This document shows positions 36,959 through 46,138 of a DNA stretch of 64,000 bases, piece after piece; position 1 is the first letter of the stretch, and each line of letters starts with the position of its first letter. The position numbers were made by a program, and so were the translations under genes. The stretch is taken from contig CBDDEJ010000011.1 in assembly GCA_965226915.1 (NCBI GenBank), forward strand, positions 682,001 to 746,000. The letters are read 5' to 3'. A model generated the notes under the pieces. That model worked only from the letters and a program-made list of their open reading frames with translations. It searched no databases and was not told where the DNA came from. This DNA comes from Io17-Chloro-G2 sp965226915. Its GTDB lineage: Bacteria > Chloroflexota > Dehalococcoidia > Lucifugimonadales > UBA3495.

Positions 36959-38449
36959 ATGGCAGACTTGACCAAGCTATGCGACTCCGTTCTCTCCCAG
37001 CGCCGTCTTTTTCTGGCCAGCAACCGAGGCCCGGTTGAACACCAAATGGGGCCAGACGGCCGCCCCGAAGCCCGCCGGGGCAGCGGCGGCGTGGTCACCG
37101 CATTTAGCGCCCTAACCCAGTCCGCTGAATTCACATGGGTCGCCTCAGCCATGGGAGAAGGCGACCGCCTAGTTTCCCACAACGGGCAGGCGCCCGGTTT
37201 TAAGTCGCCCTTGCCCGAACACAAAATCAATCTCCGTTACGTGGTGACACCCCGCCGGGTTTATCACAAATACTACAACGTACTGTGCAACCCGCTATTG
37301 TGGTTTCTGCAGCACTATATGTGGAACCCGCCTTATAACCCAAATGTGGACGCCAACATCCATGACGCCTGGGAAACAGGATACATCCCGGTCAACCAGG
37401 CATTTGCCCGGGCCATCGTGGAAGAGTGCAGCGAAGATTCCGGCGCTCCCGTAGTAATGGGTCACGACTACCATTTATATCTCTTACCCGAGTTCGTAAG
37501 GTCGGAACTGCCGAAAGCGGTCATCCAGCATTTTATACATATTCCTTGGCCCTCGCCCAGGTACTGGCAGATGATTCCAGCCTATATGGTCCAGCGAATC
37601 TGTTCTTCCTTGTGCTCAGCCGACATCGTGGGATTCCAAACGCCCCTGGATTGCCGCAGTTTTATAGACACGGTTGAAGAGTTCCTGCCCGAATCCGGCG
37701 TGGATCGGCAAGAGGGTACAATAGCCTGGCATGACCGCCGAACCCGGGTGGAGTCGTATCCCCTTTCGATAAACGTGGCGGAGGTGCAAGCCATCGCCAA
37801 CTCCCCGCGGGCATTGGAATACGAAACCCGCTTGGCGGCCCAAACAAACGACATGAACATAGTCCGCATCGACCGCGCGGAGCCCAACAGAAACATCGTC
37901 CGGGGGTTCAAAGCCTTTGGGCTGATGCTCTCCAAACACCCCGAGTTGAAGGGGAGAGTGAACTTCCTCGCTTTCCTCGTTCCGTCGCGCACCCATATTC
38001 GCCAATACCAGCGTTACATGGACGATATTCAGCAAACAGTCAACCAAATCAACGAGACACATGGCAGTGATGATTGGAAGCCAATACAAACGTTTATTGA
38101 GAACAATTACACCCAAGCCCTGGCGGGGATGAAGCTTTACGACGCGTTGTTGGTCAACACCATCTTTGAAGGAATGAACCTGGTCGCCAAGGAAGGGCCG
38201 GTGGTGAATACCCGGGACGGGGTGTTGGTGATCTCCCAAACCAGCGGCGCGCACCATCAACTGGCCCACGCCGCCCTCTCGGTGTCGCCAACGGATATCG
38301 ACGGGACCATGGATGCCCTCTACCAGGCTATAACCTTGCCCAAAGCGACACGGAAAAAAATGGCGGCGGCGCTGGCCGAAGTCGTGCGCCAAGAGGACAT
38401 CACCCACTGGCTATCCCGCCAACTGGAAGACATTGCAAAACTGTTGTAG
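36959..38449 (+). CDS. trehalose-6-phosphate synthase-like glycosyltransferase (GT20)
   Basis: 496 residues. GT20 enzymes join an activated sugar to a sugar phosphate, making osmolytes such as trehalose 6-phosphate in the cytoplasm. Motifs: LASNRGPVEHQ and RRGSGGVVTAFSAL at the N-terminus, MGHDYHLYLLPEFVR with the HDYHL acceptor region, FIHIPWPSPRYW, and EGMNLVAKEGPVVN binding the nucleotide sugar. The usual RLDYSKG Lys/Arg segment is RIDRAEPNRNIVRGF, as in the divergent T6P-synthase-like branch, so the donor or acceptor could differ (for example glucosylglycerol phosphate). No trehalose phosphatase gene is adjacent. The ribosome site is weak. Confidence 0.82.
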   Translation: MADLTKLCDSVLSQRRLFLASNRGPVEHQMGPDGRPEARRGSGGVVTAFSALTQSAEFTWVASAMGEGDRLVSHNGQAPGFKSPLPEHKINLRYVVTPRRVYHKYYNVLCNPLLWFLQHYMWNPPYNPNVDANIHDAWETGYIPVNQAFARAIVEECSEDSGAPVVMGHDYHLYLLPEFVRSELPKAVIQHFIHIPWPSPRYWQMIPAYMVQRICSSLCSADIVGFQTPLDCRSFIDTVEEFLPESGVDRQEGTIAWHDRRTRVESYPLSINVAEVQAIANSPRALEYETRLAAQTNDMNIVRIDRAEPNRNIVRGFKAFGLMLSKHPELKGRVNFLAFLVPSRTHIRQYQRYMDDIQQTVNQINETHGSDDWKPIQTFIENNYTQALAGMKLYDALLVNTIFEGMNLVAKEGPVVNTRDGVLVISQTSGAHHQLAHAALSVSPTDIDGTMDALYQAITLPKATRKKMAAALAEVVRQEDITHWLSRQLEDIAKLL

Positions 38450-38555
38450 AGTTGTTATCCGGCCTCCTTTCCACCAACGACTCTGGTAGATTCATGGGGA
38501 AAGGCGCCGGGGTTCTGCCCGCATTAACCTGCCCGCAATCCGGAGCCACTAAGAC

Positions 38556-39131
38556 ATGGACGAACTGTTCGACTCGCCGTTGCCCGACGGCCAGCGCACC
38601 GACATACAAATCTGCATCTTCCCTCACCTAAAGGAGTTCTTCACCGTAGACCTGCGGGAAGGCGGAGTGCAGGTGACACTGTTGAACACCGACGAAATTT
38701 TCTCCGACAGGTTCTATGGAAGCGTCGAAGAAGAAATATCCATCTCTGTGAAAGATCAGGGAGACTACCCGTTTGCCCATCTCATCAACCTTCCCATGGT
38801 GCTGGAGGAAGCAGTTCGGGAAACGGCGATGACCTATATCCTTGATCGCCTGGGGGTTCACTTGGACGAAGACGAGGAATTCCCCACGGTGGTGGTTTAC
38901 ATCATCAGCGGCGGCGCTTTGCAGATGCACTCCGACAAAGTATTAGACGGGCTCAGGAATTTGCTGAAAGACCGGGCCGGCAATTCGGTGGCCGGCGATT
39001 GGGAGGAGACGCTCAACCGTCTCATAGGAGAGGAAAGCAGCATCCTTCAAAAACTGTCCCACCAGGATCTGACCGAGGCAGTGCTGAGCGATTCACCTGA
39101 TTATTTCACCCTCTGGGAAAACCGGAACTAA
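38556..39131 (+). CDS. conserved-looking hypothetical protein
   Basis: 191 residues, acidic. It lies 106 bases after the glycosyltransferase on the same strand and may be co-transcribed. The N-terminal 110 residues (QICIFPHLKEFFTVDLREGG, EEEISISVKDQGDYPFAH) suggest a mixed alpha/beta domain; the C-terminal 60 residues are helical (LDGLRNLLKDRAGN, TLNRLIGEESSILQKLSHQD). No signal peptide, no membrane helix, no known motif. Function not assigned. Confidence 0.65.
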   Translation: MDELFDSPLPDGQRTDIQICIFPHLKEFFTVDLREGGVQVTLLNTDEIFSDRFYGSVEEEISISVKDQGDYPFAHLINLPMVLEEAVRETAMTYILDRLGVHLDEDEEFPTVVVYIISGGALQMHSDKVLDGLRNLLKDRAGNSVAGDWEETLNRLIGEESSILQKLSHQDLTEAVLSDSPDYFTLWENRN

Positions 39132-39199
39132 CCCCGGACCACCGGAATTAACCCCGGACCACCGGAATTAACCCCGGACCACCGGAATTAACCCGGATC
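39122..39199. repeat. 20-bp tandem repeat, 3.9 units
   Basis: Units of CCGGAATTAACCCCGGACCA (the first with C for T) starting at 39122, 39142, 39162 and 39182. The first unit contains the stop codon of the preceding gene; the array ends before the ribosome site of the LLM gene. Confidence 0.92.
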
Positions 39200-39223
39200 A
39201 ATCGATAATCGCCCTGGAGTAAA

Positions 39224-40261
39224 ATGGAACGAATCGGATTGACCTTCAACCCTTCCCGGTCGGGCTCGGGAGCGGACGACGACGACCTGATAAACGTCGC
39301 CAAGCTAGCCGACGGATTAGGCTACGACACCTTTTTCACCGGCGAGTCTTGGGGCCGGGATTCCCTGACCATCCTGACCGCCGTGGCCTGCCACACCACC
39401 AATTTGCGCGTGGGCACCGGCATCCTTCCCGTCTTCAGCCGAACGCCGGCCCTCATCGCCCAGAGCATCGCTTCTTTGGACCTTATCTCCAGAGGGCGAG
39501 CCACTTTGGGATTGGGGACCAGCGGCAAGATCGTTATCGAAGAATGGCACGGCCTGCCATACAAACGCCCGCTGGAAAGGACCCGGGAATACATAGAGAT
39601 AATCCGGCAGGCGTTGGGCGGCGGCGCGGTGAACCATCAAGGCGCCTTCTTCAATCTGTCACGTTTCAGGCTGGGCGTGGCGCCGGTGCAAGAACGAATC
39701 CCCATATATCTGGCCAGCCTGGGTCCCAAAAACCTGGAAATGACAGGACAGTTGGCCGACGGCTGGCTCCCCATTTGGATGCACCACCAGAAACTGCCCG
39801 AATTGACCGAGCCCATCGCCACGGCGGCTTCCAAAGCCGGCCGCGACATTTCCAAGATCACCGTTGCCCCGCAAACCATGTGCTACACCACAGACGACCC
39901 CCAGGAGTTGGCGGAAGTTGAGGGTCAGGTACGGGCGCACATGGCCTACTATATCGCGGGCATGGGCAGCTATTATTACGATCTGTTCTGCCGGTCGGGG
40001 TTCCAGGCCGAAGCCGGCGCGATCAAGGAAGCCTGGGCCGCCAGGGACAGAGAGAAAGCCGCCCGGGCCGTTTCAGACGAGATGTTGGAGGGCATAGCCA
40101 TTCTGGGCGATGCCGCCACCTGTCGCGGCCGGTTGGAGCGCCTCCGCAAAAGCGGCGCCGACATGCCGGTGGTGGCTTTCCCTCACGGAGCACCCCTGGA
40201 AGGGGTGAAGAGGACCCTCGAAGCATTGGCGCCCGCCAAAATCTCGGCGGGGACCGGTTGA
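39224..40261 (+). CDS. LLM-class flavin-dependent oxidoreductase (F420-type)
   Basis: 345 residues of the luciferase-like TIM-barrel family. Many members with this length and with FNPSRSGSGADDDDLINVAK, GYDTFFTGESWGRDSLTIL, VGTGILPVFSRTPALIAQSI and GRATLGLGTSG use coenzyme F420. EIIRQALGGGAVNHQGAFF is the usual substrate-loop region. Reaction unknown; such enzymes oxidise or reduce small organic molecules. The stop codon overlaps the ATG of the next gene (TGATG), so the two are coupled. Confidence 0.85.
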   Translation: MERIGLTFNPSRSGSGADDDDLINVAKLADGLGYDTFFTGESWGRDSLTILTAVACHTTNLRVGTGILPVFSRTPALIAQSIASLDLISRGRATLGLGTSGKIVIEEWHGLPYKRPLERTREYIEIIRQALGGGAVNHQGAFFNLSRFRLGVAPVQERIPIYLASLGPKNLEMTGQLADGWLPIWMHHQKLPELTEPIATAASKAGRDISKITVAPQTMCYTTDDPQELAEVEGQVRAHMAYYIAGMGSYYYDLFCRSGFQAEAGAIKEAWAARDREKAARAVSDEMLEGIAILGDAATCRGRLERLRKSGADMPVVAFPHGAPLEGVKRTLEALAPAKISAGTG

Positions 40262-40836
40262 TGAGGATAGGCCTCATTTCCGACACCCACGCCGCAGGCA
40301 ATGGACACAATATCCCGGAAACCATCCTCCGCGCCCTGGACGGGGTGGACCTGATTCTCCACTGCGGCGATCTCGAATGCCTGGGTGTATTGGATTATCT
40401 GGAAACGGTGGCGCCGGTTCTGGCGGTCCGAGGTTACGAGGATCCGATGGAGCCCGGTGACCGGCTGGCGCGGGCCACGCGAGTGGTTCAGGTGGAAGGC
40501 GTGTCCATCGGCATGATCCACGACATACAGTGGCCCGGCCCCAGAATCGTCCCCGCCGGCGACGGCTCCACCTTGGAATTTCCTCCTGGAGACCCTGACG
40601 AGTTGATGGCCCAAAAATTCGGGCAAAGGGTGGACGCGGTTATCTTTGGGGACACCCACCACGAGTTGATTCAGCAATACGGCGGAGTGCTGTTGGTCAA
40701 CCCGGGCAGCCCGACCTATCCCGCGAAGAATCATTCAGCCCGCACGTTGGGAACCATCGGCATGTTGGATGTCCAAGGAGAAGAGGTCACCGCCAGGCTC
40801 ATCGACCTGGAGGCATGGGGCAGACCCCCGGCGTGA
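40261..40836 (+). CDS. YfcE/MJ0936-type metallophosphoesterase
   Basis: 191 residues from the ATG overlapping the previous stop. Metal-binding motifs of calcineurin-like phosphoesterases: LISDTHAAGNG, LHCGDLE, and GDTHHELIQ near residue 135, with VNPGSPTYP at the end of the fold. The usual GNxD motif reads RGYED (Tyr for Asn), and the third motif is GDTHH instead of GHTH. Probably a phosphodiesterase or phosphatase of small substrates. Confidence 0.85.
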   Translation: MRIGLISDTHAAGNGHNIPETILRALDGVDLILHCGDLECLGVLDYLETVAPVLAVRGYEDPMEPGDRLARATRVVQVEGVSIGMIHDIQWPGPRIVPAGDGSTLEFPPGDPDELMAQKFGQRVDAVIFGDTHHELIQQYGGVLLVNPGSPTYPAKNHSARTLGTIGMLDVQGEEVTARLIDLEAWGRPPA

Positions 40837-40908
40837 TTTAGGTGATTACGCAGATTAGAATGGATACTCCGCACACCAGCCGCCGGTACGAGTTAACCAC
40901 CTAAGTTC

Positions 40909-41280
40909 ATGAGTAGCATTCTAATCATAGAAGACCAGGAAGTCCTCTGCCGCTTGTACGAAGCGGTATTTGGCCAGCTGGGGCATGACTTGGTCATCAC
41001 CTACACTGGCGAAGGGGGCCCGGAATCGGCCAGGCAGAACCGGCCCGATCTGATCATCCTCGACTTGGAACTGCCGGGAATCTCGGGGATCACCGTGGCG
41101 CAAGCCCTCCAATATGAAGGCATTCTCCCTGGCATACCCGTGATAATCACCACCGCCACCCCTATGGAAGAAGTCCTGCAAATGACCAAATCCCTGGAGG
41201 TGCTGGAAATACTGATCAAGCCCTTCGACGTCCTAATTCTGCTAGACGCTATCGGAACCGCACTGAACGATCCCGCGTGA
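40909..41280 (+). CDS. single-domain response regulator
   Basis: 123 residues, only a receiver domain (CheY-like). Asp9 and Glu8 bind metal, Asp52 in LIILDLELPG is the phosphorylation site, Thr81/82 lies in VIITTAT and Lys104 in ILIKPFD. No output domain and no histidine kinase in the window, so it must signal by protein contact to an unknown partner. It follows the phosphoesterase by 72 bases. Confidence 0.93.
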   Translation: MSSILIIEDQEVLCRLYEAVFGQLGHDLVITYTGEGGPESARQNRPDLIILDLELPGISGITVAQALQYEGILPGIPVIITTATPMEEVLQMTKSLEVLEILIKPFDVLILLDAIGTALNDPA

Positions 41281-41337
41281 ACGGTTTTGAATCTACTGCG
41301 ATCCAGGGCCGGCCTTACTTAGCGCTAAGCTACACCC

Positions 41338-41371
41338 TGTCATCCTGAGCGACTCGGAGGATCTGGGCGGT
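41338..41371. repeat. dispersed intergenic repeat (TGTCATCCTGAGC type)
   Basis: Matches the common bacterial intergenic motif that in reverse frame reads ILRVAQDD. A related piece occurs at 59152-59180. Open frames over it are spurious. Confidence 0.55.
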
Positions 41372-41491
41372 GGGGTGCTCCCCTCTCCAGATGTTTCGCC
41401 ACCGCGGCTGGCTCAACATGACACTGGAAGAGGCAAGGTCTAGCGAAAGGGATTTTTCTGCGAATCCACATCGAACCCTCGAAGACCGGGC

Positions 41492-41534
41492 AAAATCACA
41501 ACAGCGAGGCATATACCTCGCCTGTTGTGATTTT
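41492..41534. terminator. bidirectional terminator
   Basis: A long hairpin with arms AAAATCACAACAGCGAGG and the complementary arm (one bulged base), loop CATATA. It has A and T tails on the two sides and separates the rightward response regulator from the leftward pyrophosphatase, serving both. Confidence 0.8.
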
Positions 41535-41553
41535 CCGAATCCTGGTGTGGGCC

Positions 41554-43617
41554 CTAACTAATAAGGTCTATGAGCGGGGTCACCTTGATGAACACGGGGG
41601 CGAAGACCAGGGATACTATGGCCATCAGCTTTAGCAGTATGTTTATCGATGGGCCCGACGTGTCTTTGAACGGGTCACCCACCACGTCGCCCTCCACGGC
41701 GGCCTTGTGGGCATCGGAGCCCTTGCCTCCATAGTTCCCCAGCTCAACGTATTTCTTGGCGTTGTCCCAGGCGCCGCCGGCGGTGGCCATCATGATGGCC
41801 AGCATGAATCCCGAGCCCACCGCGCCGATGAGCAGTCCGCCCAGAGCCTGGGTGCCCAGGATAAAACCGGTGGCGACGGGGGCGATCACGGCCATCAAGC
41901 CGGGGATGATCATCTCTTTCAAGGCCCCTGTTGTGCTGATGTCGACGCACCGGGCGTAGTCGGGTCGAGCGGTTCCTTCCATGATCCCCGGGATCTCCCG
42001 GAACTGCCGCCGCACTTCGTTCACTATAGAAAACGCGGCCCGGCCCACCGCCTGCATGGTGAAGGCCGAGAACAGGAACGGCAGCATGGCGCCGATGAGC
42101 AGTCCCACCAGCGTGGTGTGGTTCAAGAGGTTGATGCCTTCCGACTCAGCTGCTCCACGCAATCCCGAAGCCTCGGCGTATGCGGCCAGAAGGGCCAAAG
42201 ACGTAAGCGCGGCCGATCCGATGGCGAACCCTTTGCCCGTGGCTGCCGTGGTGTTCCCCAGAGCGTCCAAAGCATCGGTGCGCTCCCTCACCACCGGGTC
42301 CAACTGGGCTTGTTCGGCGATGCCGCCGGCATTGTCCGCCACCGGTCCGTATGCATCGGTGGCCAAGGTGATGCCCAGGGTTGAAAGCAGCCCAACGCCC
42401 GCCAGGGCCACGCCGTAGAAATCCGCCAATTGGAAGGCGACGAGGATGGTGACCGCGACGGCGATGACCGGGATCACGGTGCTGATCATTCCAGTGGCGA
42501 TGCCGCTGATCATAACCGTTGCGGCGCCCGTCTGGGAAGTCTCGGCTATTTTTTTAACCGGACTGTACTCGTAGGACGTGTAATACTCGGTGGAAGTGCC
42601 GATGATCAGTCCGGCCGCTAATCCGACCACGATGACCCAGAACAGATTGAACGGCACGTCCATCACCAGGACCACACCCAGCGCGAACACCACTAACAAT
42701 ATGGCCGCCGAGTAGATGCCCCTTCGCAGCGCCCACAAAAGCTTTCCAAAATCCGCCTGCTCTCCGCTGCGCACCATGAACGTTCCAAGGATCGCAGCTA
42801 CGATGCCGGCGCCGGACAACATCAAGGGAAGGACCGCTTCATCAGCCTTCCAGCCCAACTGGCCGCCGGCCACGCTGGTGGCGGTGATTGCAAGGGCGAT
42901 ACAAGCGATGATGGAACTGACATAGGATTCGAAAAGGTCGGCCCCCATCCCGGCCACGTCACCCACGTTGTCGCCCACATTGTCGGCAATGACACCCGGG
43001 TTTCGCGGGTCGTCTTCCGGTATGCCCGCTTCAACCTTGCCCACCAAATCTGTGCCCACGTCGGCGGCCTTGGTGAAGATACCTCCGCCAACCCTGGCGA
43101 AAAGGGCGATGGAACTGGCGCCGAACCCAAACCCGGCGACCACGGTGATGTCTTGATATATGACGTAAAGAATTGTCACGCCCAGCAGGCCGATTCCCAC
43201 CACCGTGATGCCCATCACAGAACCGCTGGAGAACGCAACCTGCAAGGCTGGGTTCAAACCCTCCGCCGCCGCCGCCGCAGTGCGGACATTCGCCCGAACC
43301 GCCACGTACATTCCTATGAAGCCGGCGCTTGCCGAGCATATAGTCCCGGCCAAATAAGCGATGGCCGTCTTGGGGACGTTAGAGTCCAAGGTGAACCGGT
43401 CTATCAACAACCACAGAACTATCGCTATCAACACCACAAACGGCGTCAGCCAGGTGTATTCCCGCCGCAAGAAAGCGTTTGCGCCTTCCCTGATGGCGTT
43501 GCCGATGTCTTTCATCCTTTCAGACCCGTCGTCGGCGCGCAGCACCTTGACCGCCATCGCCAACGCGAAAAGGAGGGCGGCTGTTCCCGTTACTAAGGCT
43601 ACAATAATCGATTCCAT
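41554..43617 (-). CDS. hppA: membrane-bound ion-pumping pyrophosphatase
   Basis: 687 residues, about 16 membrane helices. Hydrolyses pyrophosphate and pumps H+ or Na+ out of the cytoplasm. The substrate-binding signature DVGTDLVGKVE is at 186-196, followed by DNVGDNVGDVAGMGADLFES. At 454-463 GNTTAATGKG has Ala where K+-independent enzymes have Lys, so this is the K+-dependent class. Many K+-dependent types are sodium pumps; this sequence alone does not settle which ion. A strong sigma-70 type promoter lies upstream (43699-43671). Expected to recover energy from biosynthetic pyrophosphate. Confidence 0.95.
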   Translation of the reverse strand: MESIIVALVTGTAALLFALAMAVKVLRADDGSERMKDIGNAIREGANAFLRREYTWLTPFVVLIAIVLWLLIDRFTLDSNVPKTAIAYLAGTICSASAGFIGMYVAVRANVRTAAAAAEGLNPALQVAFSSGSVMGITVVGIGLLGVTILYVIYQDITVVAGFGFGASSIALFARVGGGIFTKAADVGTDLVGKVEAGIPEDDPRNPGVIADNVGDNVGDVAGMGADLFESYVSSIIACIALAITATSVAGGQLGWKADEAVLPLMLSGAGIVAAILGTFMVRSGEQADFGKLLWALRRGIYSAAILLVVFALGVVLVMDVPFNLFWVIVVGLAAGLIIGTSTEYYTSYEYSPVKKIAETSQTGAATVMISGIATGMISTVIPVIAVAVTILVAFQLADFYGVALAGVGLLSTLGITLATDAYGPVADNAGGIAEQAQLDPVVRERTDALDALGNTTAATGKGFAIGSAALTSLALLAAYAEASGLRGAAESEGINLLNHTTLVGLLIGAMLPFLFSAFTMQAVGRAAFSIVNEVRRQFREIPGIMEGTARPDYARCVDISTTGALKEMIIPGLMAVIAPVATGFILGTQALGGLLIGAVGSGFMLAIMMATAGGAWDNAKKYVELGNYGGKGSDAHKAAVEGDVVGDPFKDTSGPSINILLKLMAIVSLVFAPVFIKVTPLIDLIS

Positions 43618-43670
43618 AATTCCTTTTAATTAACGAAACCCGAAAAATGGGCCGGATTTTGGGCGTGCGA

Positions 43671-43699
43671 AACTTATCACACTCACCATGGGGTGTCAA
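43671..43699 (-). promoter_or_regulatory. promoter of hppA
   Basis: TTGACA (43699-43694), 17-base spacer, TAAGTT (43676-43671), 54 bases ahead of the hppA start. A close match to the sigma-70 consensus. Confidence 0.75.
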
Positions 43700-43750
43700 C
43701 AAATCCATAGGCGGATCACACCCGGCACACGCCCGGTTTACCTATAATTT

Positions 43751-45058
43751 TTAGGGGATGTAAACGTCCATTTCGGGGAAAGCGATCGCGATGGAGAACC
43801 AGAAAGCCCGCCGGGTATTCAACGCTTCCAGTTGGGCCCCCGCAAGCGGCCCATCAAGGGCTCCACGGCCCAAGTCCCACGTGGTTCCGGTCTCGCGGTC
43901 GACGAAAGCATTCCGGTCTTCCACAAAGTCAAAGGTCAATGCGGCGCCATCCACCACCGGAGAATAAGCCCCGGCGGCCCGGCGGCTGTCTTGCACGAAC
44001 AGCACCACCGGGGCTCCAGCCACCGAATCGTTAACCGCTCCGTCGCCGATGAGCCCCAAAGGATAAGCCTTGGCGCCGGTTCCAATCTCCACCGTCACCA
44101 CGATCTCGCCCGCCGAAAGCCTGGGGTCCAGTCTGCTTTCATCTACAGGGAAGGCGAATTGCCCCCGGTTGATCTGCCTTTGATAGTTCGCGGGCAGCCC
44201 GCTTTGATATTGGCGGCCTGTGAACCTTTCGGGGTCGCGGGCCGTGCCAACCAGGACCTGAGTCTCTGGGTTTAGCCGCTTCCAGTCGCCCCATTGCATG
44301 GTGGTTGAAGGCAATAGATTCAACCGCGCTCCGGTCATCGCTCCAACCACGGCTTCACCGCCAACCTGAAACCAATAGGAGCCGGTTTGGTGGTCGTACA
44401 TCACCATATCCGATTGATATAACGCGCTGGTGTTGCCAAAGGTCAGCAGGCGGCCGTCCAACTTCCGGCTGAACACGACTCCGCTAAAGCATAGAGGACA
44501 ATAGGTCACGACCAGCGGAACGCCATCGATCACATCGTTGACTATCTCATGGAGATTAAGAACGTTGATCGGATATGCAAAGGCCGAATCCTTCGAGCGG
44601 TAGCCCATGACCAAGTGGGTGTTTTCCAGCCAGGGCAGGGCGTCAGTTCCGCCGTACACCGGTTTAGCCACAGGCGCGATGGCGTCTCGCAGCCCCAGAA
44701 TCAGCTCTTCATCGGCCTGGCTCAATGGCACGAACCGGGGAAAGCCGCCGAATGTGTCGAAAATGATATCTTCCAGAGGAACTTCGTGGAGAGAGACGTC
44801 CACCATCGGAACGGGCCCGGGTTCGGCCTCTGGGCTGCTTGAGGTTGGAACTTCAGGCGGCGTTTCAACCGGCTCGCCCGTGGCGGATTGAAGTGACGAG
44901 CCGCCCGGCGCAGCGGTGGAAACCGGCTCCGGTTTGGCGGTAGGGCCGGCGCATTGCGCGCAGCCCGCCCAAACCAATAAGAACAGGGCCGCGAGCCACC
45001 ACGCCCGCTGGAGCGCCTTGCGGTGTTTACCTATCGTCCCTGTCTGCCAAGCTGCCAG
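43751..45058 (-). CDS. DUF3179-domain lipoprotein, probable CTG start
   Basis: DUF3179 is recognised by PLVVTYCPLCFSGVVFSRKL, LLTFGNTSALYQSDMVMYDH and TGSYWFQVGGEAVVGA. The ATG/GTG/TTG-only reading would begin at TTG 44977 and cut the signal peptide in half. The frame remains open upstream: AGGAGG at 45074-45069, then ten bases, then CTG at 45058, giving n-region KHRKALQR, hydrophobic AWWLAALFLLVWAG and lipobox Cys, a model lipoprotein signal. The mature protein has a Pro/Ser-rich linker, then about 330 residues of DUF3179. No enzymatic activity is established for the family. Confidence 0.8.
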   Translation of the reverse strand: MAAWQTGTIGKHRKALQRAWWLAALFLLVWAGCAQCAGPTAKPEPVSTAAPGGSSLQSATGEPVETPPEVPTSSSPEAEPGPVPMVDVSLHEVPLEDIIFDTFGGFPRFVPLSQADEELILGLRDAIAPVAKPVYGGTDALPWLENTHLVMGYRSKDSAFAYPINVLNLHEIVNDVIDGVPLVVTYCPLCFSGVVFSRKLDGRLLTFGNTSALYQSDMVMYDHQTGSYWFQVGGEAVVGAMTGARLNLLPSTTMQWGDWKRLNPETQVLVGTARDPERFTGRQYQSGLPANYQRQINRGQFAFPVDESRLDPRLSAGEIVVTVEIGTGAKAYPLGLIGDGAVNDSVAGAPVVLFVQDSRRAAGAYSPVVDGAALTFDFVEDRNAFVDRETGTTWDLGRGALDGPLAGAQLEALNTRRAFWFSIAIAFPEMDVYIP

Positions 45059-45143
45059 GCTCTCTACGCCTCCTGTGGATTTGCAACGCCCGTTTATTTT
45101 TGTGTGATGCCCTGGCGATGGCTAGCGGTGCGGCGGCTCCACT

Positions 45144-45157
45144 GGCGCCATGGCGCC
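45144..45157. promoter_or_regulatory. 14-bp palindrome in the divergent intergenic region
   Basis: GGCGCCATGGCGCC is a perfect palindrome between the divergent DUF3179 and alpha/beta hydrolase genes; could be an operator, but GC-rich palindromes are common here. Confidence 0.3.
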
Positions 45158-45230
45158 TCATGCGATATCCTTGCGGAAATTGGCGCCCTTTATATACAGC
45201 GGGGGATGTCCATAAGGAGGATGTCTACAC

Positions 45231-46034
45231 ATGACCACAACATCCGGAACTTGGACCGAAGAAATTTTAGAGTTGGCAGGAACCAACGTTCAACTGGTGA
45301 AGGGGGGCTCCGGTAAGCCCTTGCTGGTCCTGCACGACGAAATGGGCCAAGCGGGTTGGCTTCGATTTCATGAGGGGTTGTCTAAGGACCACACGTTATA
45401 CATCCCTTCCCACGCCGGGTACGGGGGCAGCGACCGGCTGGAATGGATCATGGGCATGAGAGACTTGGCGGGTTGGTACCTAGAGGTTTTAGATGACTTG
45501 GCCCTGGGCCCGGTCGACGTGATGGGTTTCTCCATAGGCGGCTGGTTGGCCGCGGAAATGGCCGTCATGTCACCCGAATCGTTTAACAAACTCGTCCTGG
45601 TGGGACCGGCCGGGGTAAAGCCTCCTCAGGGTGAAATCTTCGACATGTTTCTGGTGGTGGCCAAGGAGTTCATAACCAAATCCATTATGGACCCGGCCAA
45701 ATGCCCTGAATTCCAGCAGATATGCCCCGACGAACCCACCCCGGAGCAGGTGGAGGCCTGGGAGGTGGCGCGGGAAGAGTCTTGCCGGTTGAGCTGGCGG
45801 CCCTACATGCACAATCCCTCTCTGCCTCACCTGCTCCACCGATTGAAGAATCTGCCGACGCTGATCGTCGGGGGCAGGGAGGATGGCATCGTTCCCGTGA
45901 GCGCGGCGGAGGCGTATCAAAAAGCGATTCCAGGCTCCCAGCTGGCGATCATTGACGACTGTGGCCACCGCCCCGAAGTGGAGAAGCCCGAGGAATTCAT
46001 TCAGCAGGTAGGCCGATTTCTATCGGCCGGGTAG
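45231..46034 (+). CDS. alpha/beta hydrolase
   Basis: 267 residues; AAGGAGG lies ten bases before the ATG. Catalytic residues by motif: Ser101 in MGFSIGGWLA, Asp in VGGREDGIVPV, His in DDCGHRPEVEK. The family hydrolyses esters, C-C bonds (meta-cleavage products) or haloalkanes. No oxyanion or lid feature points to one. Followed by an LLM-class oxidoreductase 104 bases downstream on the same strand, which suggests a shared degradation pathway. Confidence 0.88.
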   Translation: MTTTSGTWTEEILELAGTNVQLVKGGSGKPLLVLHDEMGQAGWLRFHEGLSKDHTLYIPSHAGYGGSDRLEWIMGMRDLAGWYLEVLDDLALGPVDVMGFSIGGWLAAEMAVMSPESFNKLVLVGPAGVKPPQGEIFDMFLVVAKEFITKSIMDPAKCPEFQQICPDEPTPEQVEAWEVAREESCRLSWRPYMHNPSLPHLLHRLKNLPTLIVGGREDGIVPVSAAEAYQKAIPGSQLAIIDDCGHRPEVEKPEEFIQQVGRFLSAG

Positions 46035-46138
46035 GTCTGTCCGCCGGGCGATTTTGCCCGAGGTCAATGCTATAATCCCCGCGTAGAAACTGGTTTGAAT
46101 CACGGAAAGAGTTGGGTGTCCGTCAGGAGGAAAAGGAA

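Noticed and set aside
41330..41512. 60-codon open frame ending ILRVAQDDRV
   Set aside because: This ending is the known false translation of a dispersed intergenic repeat.
45144..45157. Strong operator claim for the GGCGCC palindrome
   Set aside because: GC-rich 14-bp palindromes are expected by chance in this composition; kept only as a low-confidence feature.
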